Positions 39,003 to 49,971 of a DNA stretch of 64,000 nucleotides are shown here, in pieces. Where the stretch lies: positions 124,001-188,000 of the forward strand of contig NZ_FOMQ01000001.1 in NCBI RefSeq assembly GCF_900112675.1, written 5' to 3'. The notes beneath the pieces were generated by a model. The model saw only the letters and a list, made by a program, of their open reading frames with translations, made no database searches and had not been told where the DNA came from. The DNA comes from Paracidovorax konjaci. Its GTDB lineage: Bacteria; Pseudomonadota; Gammaproteobacteria; Burkholderiales; Burkholderiaceae_C. The translations under genes were made by a program, and so were the position numbers. Every line of letters starts with the position of its first letter. Position 1 is the first letter of the stretch.

Positions 39003-39422
39003 TCAGTTGTTCCTCCGAGATGCAGCAATTTCGAGCAGTCTCTCCTTGTTTGCAATGAGTTTTGCTTCACAACGGTCGATAGCCGTCATCCATGTTCGAA
39101 ACTTCAGCTTGATATCTTGTTCTTTATCGCGACCTGCCTCCTCTAGGAAACGGCTTGTCGCCGCGTCGGCTCCGACCTTCGCGAGCTCTTGCGACGTGAG
39201 CAGGGCAGCACTTCCATTGAAAATGAGCGCCTTCCGCTGCCACCCTGCGCGAGCGTTGGCCTGTTCGGCGGTCGCTGGAGTCGGAATGTTGGTCGAGATA
39301 TATGTGGCGATCACGGTGCAATAGGAAAGCTCAGCGGCTAAAACTTCTTCGGCTGACTGCGCACGCGCTTGAACACACAGAGCGAGGCCGAAAACAGCTA
39401 GTCCGAGTTGGCATACGCGCAT
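39003..39422 (-). CDS. Small exported hypothetical protein
   Basis: From the ATG at 39422 this is 139 residues with a signal peptide ('MRVCQLGLAVFGLALCVQARAQ', cleavage after AxA near residue 22), then a mostly helical mature part with two Cys ('LSYCTVIATYIS' and 'IDRCEAKL') that could pair. I do not recognise a family. The AAGGAGA before it is some 15 bases from the ATG and 7 from a TTG at 39431, so the true start may be the TTG. Codon use is AT-richer than in the core genes. Confidence 0.6.
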   Translation of the reverse strand: MRVCQLGLAVFGLALCVQARAQSAEEVLAAELSYCTVIATYISTNIPTPATAEQANARAGWQRKALIFNGSAALLTSQELAKVGADAATSRFLEEAGRDKEQDIKLKFRTWMTAIDRCEAKLIANKERLLEIAASRRNN

Positions 39423-39710
39423 AAACAGCAAGAAGCTTCTCCTTGAATGAAATTCACTTTCGGCCAATTGCGCTGCAGAGCGATGGCAAATCCTGGGCGA
39501 CAAGACTCTGTGTCAGCTTTAAGGCTCACGTTTGGCATCTCCGCGGGTGACCGCTACTGGCCGGTCGCCGCCCTAGAACCCAATGCCTTGACCGGCCGCA
39601 ATCGCTGCAAATCAGCCTTCCGGAGTGGCCTCTGCCATCAGCCGGACGTATCTGCCCGAGCTTGTCCTAAAGCCCCAAACCGCCCTCGCAATGCTGACAT
39701 TCAACCGCCT

Positions 39711-39764
39711 GTTTGCTATTAAATACATAGCAAAAAACTGAATGATCACTACCGCATGGTGCCG
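39711..39764 (+). repeat. Dispersed two-hairpin repeat, copy 4 (decayed)
   Basis: The first stem is well kept: TTTGCTAT then ATAGCAAA around TAAATAC. The second half (TGAATGATCACTACCGCATGGTGCCG) can be aligned with the family but carries several changes, and its second stem is lost. It marks the right edge of the accessory islet. Confidence 0.65.
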
Positions 39765-39867
39765 AAAACACTCGGTATCGATTCCGTGGCAGAAGCAGCG
39801 TTCAGTCCAGCTTCCAGGGCGCTTTCATCCCAGGCGGAACCCTTCGCATCACCCTCCACAGCAAACT

Positions 39868-39896
39868 CGCGCCACCCCGCGCCACCCCGCGCCACC
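39868..39896 (+). repeat. Three tandem copies of a 10-mer
   Basis: The decamer CGCGCCACCC is repeated almost three times (the last copy ends CCACCG). It lies just after the stop of the DegS-like gene on its downstream side. Confidence 0.65.
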
Positions 39897-39912
39897 GTAA
39901 GCCCAAACCCCC

Positions 39913-41061
<1,149 letters not shown>

Positions 41062-41461
41062 GGTGGCAACGGGAGAGATCGGGAAGGGCCCACATTGTCG
41101 CCACTTTGCGCGGCCGTGGCCGTGGGAGGGCACGCCGGCCTGCGGACCGGCGCCGCGTGCGCATGCGCGGCCGCCGGGCCATCCCCCCACGCCGCACCAG
41201 GGGCCTTTCCCCGCATGCCGTGCCCGGTGCTCCGGGAAAACCCTAAAATCGTGACCGACTGCAACCCGCCGGTCCCCGCGCCGGCCCCGTCTCCCACCGC
41301 GCGACCGCACCACCCCCGTGGCCGCGCCTCCAGCCCGCGCTCCACCCGCACGCCTTGCTGAATCCCCGGGACGGTGGCCGCCAGACGCCCGTCGGCCCCG
41401 CACCGCCCTGGCGTGCGGGCGCCACCGGGCCGATGCCTCCCGTGATCTTCCGGACCCTGCC
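41062..41461. other. Divergent promoter region, protease / transporter
   Basis: Four hundred bases between two divergent genes. It is GC-rich without family-like open frames. CCCTAAAATCGTGAC at about 41240-41254 could hold a -10 (TAAAAT) for the transporter, but no good -35 is seen. Nothing else is recognisable. Confidence 0.4.
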
Positions 41462-42793
41462 ATGACCTCCTCCTCCCCCGCCGCCGCGCCCGTGGACGCC
41501 GCCGCGCAGCCCCACCGACCGCTCACCCGCCGCGATTACCAGACGCTGGGCCTGTCCGCGCTGGGCGGCACGCTCGAGTTCTACGACTTCGTCATCTACG
41601 TCTTCTTCGCCACGGTGGTGGGCGGGCTGTTCTTCCCGCCCGACATGCCCGACTGGCTGCGCCAGCTGCAGACCTTCGGCATCTTCGCGGCGGGCTACCT
41701 GGCGCGCCCGATCGGCGGCATCGTGATCGCGCACTTCGGCGACAAGCTGGGCCGCAAGCGCATGTTCAGCCTGTCGATCTTCCTCATGGCCGTGCCCACG
41801 CTGGTGATCGGCCTGCTGCCCACCTACGCCAGCATCGGCGTGGCGGCGCCGCTGCTGCTGCTGGCGATGCGCGTGCTGCAGGGCGCGGCCATCGGCGGCG
41901 AGATGCCGGGCGCCTGGGTGTTCGTGGCCGAGCACGTACCCAGGAACCGCTACGGCCTGGGCGTGGGCACGCTCACGGCCGGCATCACCGGCGGCATCCT
42001 GCTGGGCTCGCTCGTGGCCATCGCCATCAACCGCAGCTACACGCCGGCCGAGGTGCAGGGCTTCGCGTGGCGCATTCCGTTCATCCTGGGCGGCGTGTTC
42101 GGCCTGGTGTCGGTGTACCTGCGCCGCTTCCTGCACGAGACGCCGGTGTTCCAGGAGCTGGCCGCGCGCCGCGCCGTCGCCAACGAGATGCCGCTCAAGA
42201 CCATCCTGCGCGACCACAAGGGCGCGATGCTGCTCGTGGCGCTGATGACCTGGGTGCTCTCCACCGCGGTGGTGGTGGTGGTGCTCATCACGCCGTCGTA
42301 CCTGCAGAAGGCCTTCCACATCCCCGCCACGCTGGCGCTGGAGGCCAATGCCGTGGCCACGCTCACGCTGACCATCGGCTGCGTGGTGGCGGGCTGGGCC
42401 AACGACCGGTTCGGCACGCGCGCGGTGATGCTCGTGGGCTGGGGCGGCCTGTTCGCCACGTCGTACCTGTTCTACCTGGGCCTGCCCGGCACGCCGGAGA
42501 CGCTGGTGCGCAACTACGCGCTGATCGGCTTCTTCGTGGGTTCGATCGCGCTGCTGCCCATCGTGGGCGTGCGCGCCTTCCCGCCGGAAGTGCGCTTCTC
42601 GGGGCTTTCGTTCTCCTACAACATGGCCTATGCGGTGTTCGGCGGCATCACGCCGATCCTCATCACCGTGTGGCAGCAGCACGACCTGCTGGCGCCCGCG
42701 CACTACGTGGCGGCCATGGGCCTGCTGGGCTTCGCGCTGGGTTTCGTGCCGCTGGCCTCGCGCGGCTGGCAGCCGGGCGCCGCGCGGGCCTGA
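41462..42793 (+). CDS. MFS transporter, metabolite:H+ symporter type
   Basis: The 443-residue protein has 12 membrane segments and the MHS/ProP-type marks 'GGTLEFYDFVIYVFFA' in helix 1, 'ARPIGGIVIAHFGDKLGRKRMF' between helices 2 and 3, and 'RVLQGAAIGGEMPGAWVFVAEHVP' in helices 4 and 5. Relatives carry organic acids or osmolytes with protons. The substrate is unknown. The start is the ATG at 41462. Confidence 0.88.
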   Translation: MTSSSPAAAPVDAAAQPHRPLTRRDYQTLGLSALGGTLEFYDFVIYVFFATVVGGLFFPPDMPDWLRQLQTFGIFAAGYLARPIGGIVIAHFGDKLGRKRMFSLSIFLMAVPTLVIGLLPTYASIGVAAPLLLLAMRVLQGAAIGGEMPGAWVFVAEHVPRNRYGLGVGTLTAGITGGILLGSLVAIAINRSYTPAEVQGFAWRIPFILGGVFGLVSVYLRRFLHETPVFQELAARRAVANEMPLKTILRDHKGAMLLVALMTWVLSTAVVVVVLITPSYLQKAFHIPATLALEANAVATLTLTIGCVVAGWANDRFGTRAVMLVGWGGLFATSYLFYLGLPGTPETLVRNYALIGFFVGSIALLPIVGVRAFPPEVRFSGLSFSYNMAYAVFGGITPILITVWQQHDLLAPAHYVAAMGLLGFALGFVPLASRGWQPGAARA

Positions 42794-42833
42794 CCGCCGG
42801 GGCGCGGCCGGCCTGCCGCCGCGTCCCGCGCCT

Positions 42834-44087
42834 TCAGGTGGGCGAGAGGCCGTGCATCGCCTCGGCCCATTCCTTCTGGATCAGCTGCTTGAAGTCGCGG
42901 TAGGTCCAGTCCGAGTCGGGCCGGAAATGCTCGACGCGCTGCTCCTTGTCGTCGATGTAGTCGAAGAACTCGTAGTGCTGGCGGTCCTTGTTCGCGTACC
43001 GGTAGCACTGGATGGTGGCGCAGAAGTCGCCACCCGCGCGCGGCGACGGGTTGCTGAGCCGGTGGATCTGGTAGTACTGCGGCGTGAGGAAGGTCACGTC
43101 GCCCGCGTGCGCGAGCATGTGGCCCCACGAGGTCTCGTCCTGCGGGCTCAGCGTGCCGAACCACTCGATCAGGATCTGGCCGTGCAGCACCTTGATGATG
43201 GCGTTGGCCTGCCCGTGGTCGTGGATGGGCGAGTGGCTGCCCGCGGGCCACACCTCCAGCACGTAGGGCTGGCCGGGCGAGTCGCCCAGGTTGCCGTCCA
43301 GCGTGATGCGCAGGTAGCTGAAGCCGCCTTCGCCGCCGGCTTTCTCCTTGAGCTTCTCGAAGCACATCTTCCCGGGTGTGACGATCGAATACTGGATGGC
43401 CTGCGCGAATTCCGGGAAGTCCGGCGATGCGAGCCGGATGTTCGGCCCCGCCACGTTGGCGTAGAGCAGCTGGCATTCCTTGGGCAGGTTCTGCGCCACG
43501 CTGACGGTGTTCTGCGCGATGAGGTCGAGCGTGATGTCCTCGGGCCGGACCACGCGCGGGGCCGGGTCGAGGTTGACCGGGATGGGCCGCAGCACGAGGT
43601 GCGGATGGTCGCCCGCGCCGCGCACCTCCACGTGCCCCAGCGTGGGAGCCAGCTGGCCGAGCCCGAGCGGGTCCGACGTTTCCGGGAACGCGTACTCGAA
43701 CTGCATCAGGTGCAGCGGCATCTCGCCCTTGCCGTAGCGCAGGCGCCGGTTGTTGCTGTCCAGGCTCAGCCAGTACGACTGGTTGGTGTGGGCCTGCAGC
43801 AGGGCCTTGGGGGCGATGCTGCGGGCCAGTTCGTAGCGCTCGCCGTTCTTCTCGACCCAGAGCACGGCGCTGGTGGCATCCACGGTCAGGCCGCAGGCGC
43901 CGGCCGGCGCCTGGCCCGGCCGGGCCGGCCGCAGCGCGATGGTGAGCGAGCGCGCGCTCGCGTCGGCGGGCAGGCGCACGGAGGCGGTGCCCTGGCCCGT
44001 GATGCGGAAGTCGCCCTGGGCGGCATCCTTGGAGACGAGGTGGAGCTTGATCGGCGTGGCGGTGGTGGCGGGCTGTGCGGAGGGCAT
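42834..44087 (-). CDS. Cysteine-dioxygenase-like cupin with long N-terminal extension
   Basis: The 417-residue protein has a C-terminal half (about 200-417) that looks like cysteine dioxygenase: iron ligands His289 and His291 in 'SPIHDHGQANAIIKVLHG' and His342 in 'QIHRLSNPS', with an Arg260 strand ('YLRITL') where CDO binds the carboxylate. CDO itself is about 200 residues. The first 180 residues here are an extra beta-rich domain ('NQSYWLSLDSNNRRLRYGKGE'), possibly of the FAMeT/DUF3421-like lectin type. It may oxidise a thiol such as cysteine or a bound derivative. The start at 44087 was chosen because sequence before it lacks coding character. Confidence 0.7.
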   Translation of the reverse strand: MPSAQPATTATPIKLHLVSKDAAQGDFRITGQGTASVRLPADASARSLTIALRPARPGQAPAGACGLTVDATSAVLWVEKNGERYELARSIAPKALLQAHTNQSYWLSLDSNNRRLRYGKGEMPLHLMQFEYAFPETSDPLGLGQLAPTLGHVEVRGAGDHPHLVLRPIPVNLDPAPRVVRPEDITLDLIAQNTVSVAQNLPKECQLLYANVAGPNIRLASPDFPEFAQAIQYSIVTPGKMCFEKLKEKAGGEGGFSYLRITLDGNLGDSPGQPYVLEVWPAGSHSPIHDHGQANAIIKVLHGQILIEWFGTLSPQDETSWGHMLAHAGDVTFLTPQYYQIHRLSNPSPRAGGDFCATIQCYRYANKDRQHYEFFDYIDDKEQRVEHFRPDSDWTYRDFKQLIQKEWAEAMHGLSPT

Positions 44088-44342
44088 GGCGTGGCGGGTG
44101 AAGGTTGAATGAATGGGCTGCGCAAGCGAGGCGATGGGCGCGGGCGGCGCACGCTGCAGGCAGCGGCAGGCGAGGCGTGGCCGGCCCGAAGGGCGTCGGC
44201 GGTGTTGGTGGTGGCGATCCCTCCTGTCGCGGCGCCGCCTGGCCGGCGGTCTGCGCGCGTGTGGTTTTTGTTCTGGCTTCGGGGCCGGAGTGGCCTGCGG
44301 GCGGCGCGCCTGCCTGGCGCGCGCCCTGCCACAATTCCGTGC

Positions 44343-45152
44343 ATGACGGCCTCTGTTGTACCTTCTTCCATCGACGACTCCACCCCCGGGGTTTCCCGGG
44401 ACGACCTGCTCGCGGCGTTCGACGGCCTGCTGCAGCCCGCGCGCTTCAAGGACTACGGCCCCAACGGCCTGCAGGTGGAGGGCAGGCCCCGCATCCGCCG
44501 CATCGTGAGCGGCGTGACGGCCAGCCGCGCGCTGATCGACGCGGCCATCGGTGCTGGCGCCGACGCGCTGTTCGTGCACCACGGCCTGTTCTGGCGCGGG
44601 CAGGACGGCCGCGTGACGGGCTGGATGAAGCAGCGGCTGCAGCGCCTGCTGGCGCACGACATCAACCTCATCGCCTACCACCTGCCGCTCGACGCGCACC
44701 CCGAGTGGGGCAACAACGCGCAACTGGGCCGCGTGCTCGGCTTCGCTCCGGCCGACGTGCGCTTCGGCGAGCAGGACCTGGGCTTCAGCGCCTCTGCCGA
44801 CATCGCCGACGCGGGCGCGCTCGCCGCGCGGGTGGAAGCGGCGCTGGGCCGGCCGGTGACGCTGGTGGTGCCCGAAGAGGGCGCCGGCGCGGCGCGTCCG
44901 ATCCGCCGCGTGGCCTGGTGCACGGGCGGCGCGCAGGGCTTCTTCGAGGGCGCCATCGCGGCCGGGGCCGATGCCTTCATCACGGGCGAGATCTCCGAGC
45001 CGCAGGCGCACCTGGCGCGCGAGACCGGCGTGGCCTTCATCGCCGCCGGCCACCACGCCACCGAGCGCTACGGCGCCCCGGCGGCGGCGGCGCACGTGGC
45101 GGCCGCGCTGGGCGTGGAGCACCGCTTCATCGAGATCGACAACCCGGCCTGA
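44343..45152 (+). CDS. NIF3-like dinuclear metal centre protein
   Basis: The 269-residue protein is of the NIF3/YbgI family, a toroidal hexamer with a di-metal site. Metal ligands appear in 'DALFVHHGLFWRG', 'LIAYHLPLDAHPEWG' and, near the end, 'FIAAGHHATERYG'. 'DYGPNGLQVEG' is the family start. Related YbgI may be a GTP cyclohydrolase-like hydrolase, but the role is not settled. It is divergent from the CDO-like gene across 255 bp. Confidence 0.92.
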   Translation: MTASVVPSSIDDSTPGVSRDDLLAAFDGLLQPARFKDYGPNGLQVEGRPRIRRIVSGVTASRALIDAAIGAGADALFVHHGLFWRGQDGRVTGWMKQRLQRLLAHDINLIAYHLPLDAHPEWGNNAQLGRVLGFAPADVRFGEQDLGFSASADIADAGALAARVEAALGRPVTLVVPEEGAGAARPIRRVAWCTGGAQGFFEGAIAAGADAFITGEISEPQAHLARETGVAFIAAGHHATERYGAPAAAAHVAAALGVEHRFIEIDNPA

Positions 45153-45377
45153 TTCCAGCGGCACGGCCGCGCCGGGCAGAGCGGGCCGCCAGGTCAATCG
45201 CCTGCCACCCGATAGCCCCGGCAGAGCCACCAGATCGTCCGGATGCCAGCCCGCAGATCCAGCAGAAGCCGTTACCCGCAGTCACCAAAGATCCGTGACT
45301 TTTCTCTTCCCTTTCCGCTTTTCCCTTCAGAATCCGGTCCCGTAAAAACGAGAAGACCCAAGCGGGGGGAGAGGCCA

Positions 45378-46259
45378 GTGAACGATATCGTCCATGTGGA
45401 CAGGGAGCGCACGCGCGCGGAACTCGAAAAGAAACTGCCGCCCAAGACCCGGCGCTTCCAGCTCGATGACATTCCGGGCGTGATGCGCTCGCGCCTGGGG
45501 TGGCCGGTGGCGGCGGCGTTGATGGAGCGGTGGTTCAGGGGTGCGGGGTTTGCAATCACTCTGCCGATCAAACTCAGCGCGCCATCCCAAGAACTCCACC
45601 AGTTGCCCAGCTCGCAACTGGAAGAAAACACGGTCACCATGGCATGGGCATTGGGCTTTGCCCGGGTGCGGACTGCGGTGTCGATGTTGCAAGCGCAATG
45701 GAACAGCCCTGCCGGAATAGAGTTGCTACAACGGAAGGCCGCACGGCAAACATTGGGGCAGACCCGTCCCTGGCGTTTCGGCAACCTGAACCATCCTGCC
45801 AAAGTCTTGGACAACACCTGCCAGGTAAATTTCCTGGACGTAGGCCGGTTCGGCGACCCCATGGACGATTTCTACGGCGCCATGGGCGAGTCCACGCTCA
45901 AGATCGCGGTGTCGGGCATCGTGACGCCCAAGGGGCGCGGCAAGGCCTCCATAGCCATTGATGAACTGGCCTTCTACCTGCGCGATTCCTATGACTTCAA
46001 CGACGATTCCTTTCTATCGCAGCCGCTGGGTTTCTGGGGGCCGCAAGGCGTGGAGCGCATCCCCCGGTCCGCCCTGGACATCCCCATCAATGAGCAGTGG
46101 ATGTATGCCGATGCCGGCGAGGCAAGCCACCAGAGCTATCTGGTGCAGAACAAACATTTCAGGCAATGGCGTGCGCTGCATGGCCGAGGCGGGGACTTCA
46201 TGGTCGTCTCCGACGTGCACCGCGTGCGCCTTGCTTTTCCGATCCAACTGGAGTGGTGA
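45378..46259 (+). CDS. DUF6402 family protein
   Basis: The 293-residue product resembles the DUF6402 family, found in Burkholderiales near T6SS and polymorphic-toxin genes. Blocks such as 'DDIPGVMRSRLGWPVAAALMERWF', 'VDVGRFG...DDFYGAMGESTLKIAVSG' (split in the sequence) and 'YLVQNKHFRQWRALHGRGGDF' near the C-terminus support this. The start is GTG at 45378, with GGGGGAGAGG just before. No VgrG, PAAR or Rhs gene is nearby. The stop overlaps the next gene (TGATG). Identity is moderately sure; role unknown. Confidence 0.65.
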   Translation: MNDIVHVDRERTRAELEKKLPPKTRRFQLDDIPGVMRSRLGWPVAAALMERWFRGAGFAITLPIKLSAPSQELHQLPSSQLEENTVTMAWALGFARVRTAVSMLQAQWNSPAGIELLQRKAARQTLGQTRPWRFGNLNHPAKVLDNTCQVNFLDVGRFGDPMDDFYGAMGESTLKIAVSGIVTPKGRGKASIAIDELAFYLRDSYDFNDDSFLSQPLGFWGPQGVERIPRSALDIPINEQWMYADAGEASHQSYLVQNKHFRQWRALHGRGGDFMVVSDVHRVRLAFPIQLEW

Positions 46260-46666
46260 TGAAACTGTCCGATGTCAAAAACGTGCCCTGCATCGTCTGG
46301 TGCCTGGCATTGAATGCCTGCGCGGTGCTGGGCTGGTACGCAAGCACGCCAACGCTCTTCAACAGCTACAACAGCCCCCACTACGTCTATCGTTTGGAGC
46401 TCTACCACGCCTCTTTGTGGCAGCGCATCGTGCATCACGACCAGAAGGCCCCGTTCATCGTCCGCCTGCACCGGGTTGACCCCAAGGAACTACTGGGAGA
46501 AAGCCAAGTGGTCGATCTTTGGAGTGGAATCGATATCGAATGGCAACTCGACCCGCCCGTGGAAGCCAACAAAGTCTATGTGGGCAGGGATGTCATCTTT
46601 AAGAACATCCCACCGGAATGCACGGAAGCGGCACAGATACCGGGCTGCCCCAATACCAAGCCCTGA
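46259..46666 (+). CDS. Single-pass membrane protein coupled to DUF6402
   Basis: A 135-residue protein with one membrane helix (about 9-28, 'VPCIVWCLALNACAVLGWY') and a C-terminal periplasmic part with a Cys pair near the end ('PPECTEAAQIPGCPN'). I do not recognise the family. It overlaps the DUF6402 gene (TGATG) and is probably its partner, for example an immunity or anchoring protein. Less GC-rich than its neighbours. Confidence 0.65.
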   Translation: MKLSDVKNVPCIVWCLALNACAVLGWYASTPTLFNSYNSPHYVYRLELYHASLWQRIVHHDQKAPFIVRLHRVDPKELLGESQVVDLWSGIDIEWQLDPPVEANKVYVGRDVIFKNIPPECTEAAQIPGCPNTKP

Positions 46667-46709
46667 AGATGGCCGAAGATTGGATGCGCTCGTCCTGGGC
46701 AGGCCGCCC

Positions 46710-46771
46710 ATTTGCTATTGAATTAATAGCAAACTATTGAATGGATCCGGCGGCATGGAGGCGAAAACACT
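46710..46771 (+). repeat. Dispersed two-hairpin repeat, copy 5
   Basis: TTTGCTATTGAATTAATAGC followed by AAACTATTGAATGGATCCGG and CGGCATGGAG is close to the family consensus. It lies between the convergent DUF6402 pair and VWA gene, and reaches the stop codon of the latter at 46770. Confidence 0.78.
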
Positions 46772-47843
46772 ACATGACCCTCCCGAACCACCAGACCGAG
46801 AGGATTGCCGCCAGCACCATGCAGGCCGCACCCGCCAGCGCCAGCAGCGCGGAGATCTCGGTTTCCTTCTTCTCCACCGTGAGGCGCGAGCTGAGGGTTT
46901 CGTAGACCTTCTTCAGGTCGGCCGCGGTGGCCGCGTGGAAGTACTCGGCGTTGGTGCGCAATGCCACGGCTTTCAGCGTGTCTTCGTCCAGGCGCACGCG
47001 CATCGACCAGCCCTCGAAGCCGATGGTCTCGCCCGCCACGGTGCCCACGCCCACGGTGTAGACGCGCACGCCGCGGTCGGCGGCCCACTGCGCGGCCTCC
47101 AGCGGGTCCACGCCCGTGGTGCGCTGGCCGTCGGTGAGCATGATGATCGCGGCCGAGGTGTAGGAGCCCGGCGCGACGGGCGCGGGGCGCGGCGCCGTTC
47201 CGCTCTGGCCGTTGCCGCGCTGCTGCAGGCTGCGCCCGACCTCGTCGATGGACTGCGAGCGCGCCATCGCCTGCCGGCCGCCGAGCGCGGAGATGTCGAT
47301 GCCCGCATCGGGGAACAGCGTGGCCAGCGAGAGCAGGATGCCGTTGCCCGTGGCCGTGCCGCGCTGCAGCTGGAAGCTGTCGATGGCCTTGGTGAGGTCT
47401 TCGTGGCTCTGCGTGGGCAACTGCGCGAGCTGCGCGCTGCCCGCGAAGGCCACGATGCCCACGCGCACGTGGCGCGGCAGGTCGGCGATGAAGGCCTTGG
47501 CGGCGTTCTGCGCGGCGGTGAGGCGGTCGGGCAGCACGTCGGCCGCGCGCATGCTGCCGGACACGTCCATGGCCAGCATGATGGTCTGCTGCTGCGAGGG
47601 CAGCGAGAGCACGGCCAGCGGCCGCGCCGCCGCGACGAGCAGCGCCGCGAGCCCCAGCAGGAAGAGCAGCGGCGGTACGTGGCGGCGCCAGCGCGACCGC
47701 GCGCCCAGCGCCTCGCGCACGAGCCCCAGGCCCGGGTAGTGCAGCGCGACAGCCTTGCGGCGGCGCAGCAGCCAGGCGTAGAGCAGCACGAGCACCGGCA
47801 GCGCGAGCAGCAGCCAGAGGAAGGTGGGCCAGAGAAAGACCAT
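46770..47843 (-). CDS. VWA-domain membrane protein (BatA-like)
   Basis: The 357-residue protein has two N-terminal membrane helices (about 6-25 and 55-75), a von Willebrand A domain with a complete MIDAS ('AMDVSGSMRAADV', later 'MLTDGQRTTG'), and a C-terminal membrane helix. It forms, with the DUF58 and MoxR genes upstream, a classic MoxR-VWA operon, thought to act as a chaperone or metal-insertion system in the envelope. The start at 47843 is the only one placing the helix at the N-terminus. Confidence 0.9.
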   Translation of the reverse strand: MVFLWPTFLWLLLALPVLVLLYAWLLRRRKAVALHYPGLGLVREALGARSRWRRHVPPLLFLLGLAALLVAAARPLAVLSLPSQQQTIMLAMDVSGSMRAADVLPDRLTAAQNAAKAFIADLPRHVRVGIVAFAGSAQLAQLPTQSHEDLTKAIDSFQLQRGTATGNGILLSLATLFPDAGIDISALGGRQAMARSQSIDEVGRSLQQRGNGQSGTAPRPAPVAPGSYTSAAIIMLTDGQRTTGVDPLEAAQWAADRGVRVYTVGVGTVAGETIGFEGWSMRVRLDEDTLKAVALRTNAEYFHAATAADLKKVYETLSSRLTVEKKETEISALLALAGAACMVLAAILSVWWFGRVM

Positions 47844-47905
47844 GGTGGCGGCTCCTTCGTTCGTTGCGCGGTGTTTCGGGGCGGGGCGAGGGCGAGGCAG
47901 CGGCC

Positions 47906-48881
47906 TCAGGCCGGCACCGCCGTGCGCGGCGGCGGGGCGATGGGCGCGCGGCGGCGCGCGCGCACGGCCTGGCCGCGCAGCTCCATGAAGCGCACCATCG
48001 CGTCCAGCAGATCGTCGTCGGTGGCCAGCTCCAGCGTGTCGGCGCCCGCGCGCGCGAGCGCCGTGCGCAGGGCCGCCTCGCGGTCGGCGGCGAGCCGCGC
48101 GAAGCGGTGGCGGAAGGCGCGGTCGCGCGTGTCCACGGTGAGCTGTTCGCCGGTCTCGGGGTCGCGCAGGTGCAGGAGGCCCACGTCCGGCAGCGCCAGC
48201 TCCAGCGGGTCGAGCAGCCGCACGGCGACCACGTCGTGGCGCTGCGCGAGATGGGCGAGCGGCTTCTCCCAGCCCGGCGCGCTCAGGAAGTCGGAGACGA
48301 CGAACACGGCCGAGCGCCGCCGCACGGTGGCCACGGCGGACTCCAGCAGCCGGTGCAGCTCGGTGGCGCCGGGCGGCCGGGCCGGGGCCTGCGCGGGCGG
48401 CGCGAGCGCGTCGATCAGCCGCAGCACGTGCGTGCGGCCCGAGCGCGGCGGCAGCATGGCGTCGCGGTGGCCGCCGAAGAGCATCGCGCCCACGCGGTTG
48501 CCGTGGCGCGTGAGCAGCCGCGCGAGCACCGCGACGAAGCCCGTGAGCTGGTCGCGCTTGGCCTGCCCCGGCGGGCCGAAGTCCACCGAGGGGCTCAGGT
48601 CCAGCAGGAACCAGGCGCCCATCTCGCGGTCTTCGGAATACACGCGCACGTGCGGTGTGCCGAGCCGCGCGGTGACGTTCCAGTCGATGTGGCGCACGTC
48701 GTCGTGCGCCTGGTATTCGCGCAGGTCCGACAGGTCCAGGCCCGCGCCGCGCATCAGCGTGCGGTAGTCGCCCTGCAGCAGGCCGTCGAGGCGGCGCACC
48801 ACCGTCCATTCGAGCCGGCGCAGCAGGCGCTCGGCCGAGCCCGTGCCGGGCAGGGGCGTGGCGGGCCGGGCGGCGGTGGGC

Positions 48882-48904
<23 letters not shown>
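47906..48904 (-). CDS. DUF58 domain protein of the MoxR operon
   Basis: A 332-residue DUF58 (VWA-like) protein with the family motif 'LREYQAHDDVRHIDWNVTARLG' and a degenerate MIDAS strand 'WFLLDLSPSVDFG'. Cytosolic DUF58 proteins pair with MoxR ATPases. The start overlaps the MoxR stop by 23 bp. About 30 residues of Pro/Ala at each end vary in the family. Confidence 0.88.
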
Positions 48905-49919
<1,015 letters not shown>

Positions 49920-49971
49920 GGGGGCTCCTGGCGTGGGGGGCGTCGGTGGGGGGGCGGCGGGCATCGCCGTG

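Larger units (their letters stand above)
39423..39912. other. Gap between the accessory islet and the DegS-like gene
   Basis: About 490 bases with no convincing gene. A 91-codon plus-strand open frame (39447-39722) has a GC-neutral, non-family sequence and I do not call it. The gap holds repeat copy 4 (39711-39764), a short tandem repeat (39868-39896), and sequence downstream of both neighbouring minus-strand genes. Confidence 0.5.

Noticed and set aside
39447-39722. 91-codon plus-strand open frame in the gap after the islet
   Set aside because: No ribosome site or recognisable family, and it overlaps the start of an opposite-strand gene and the repeat at 39711.
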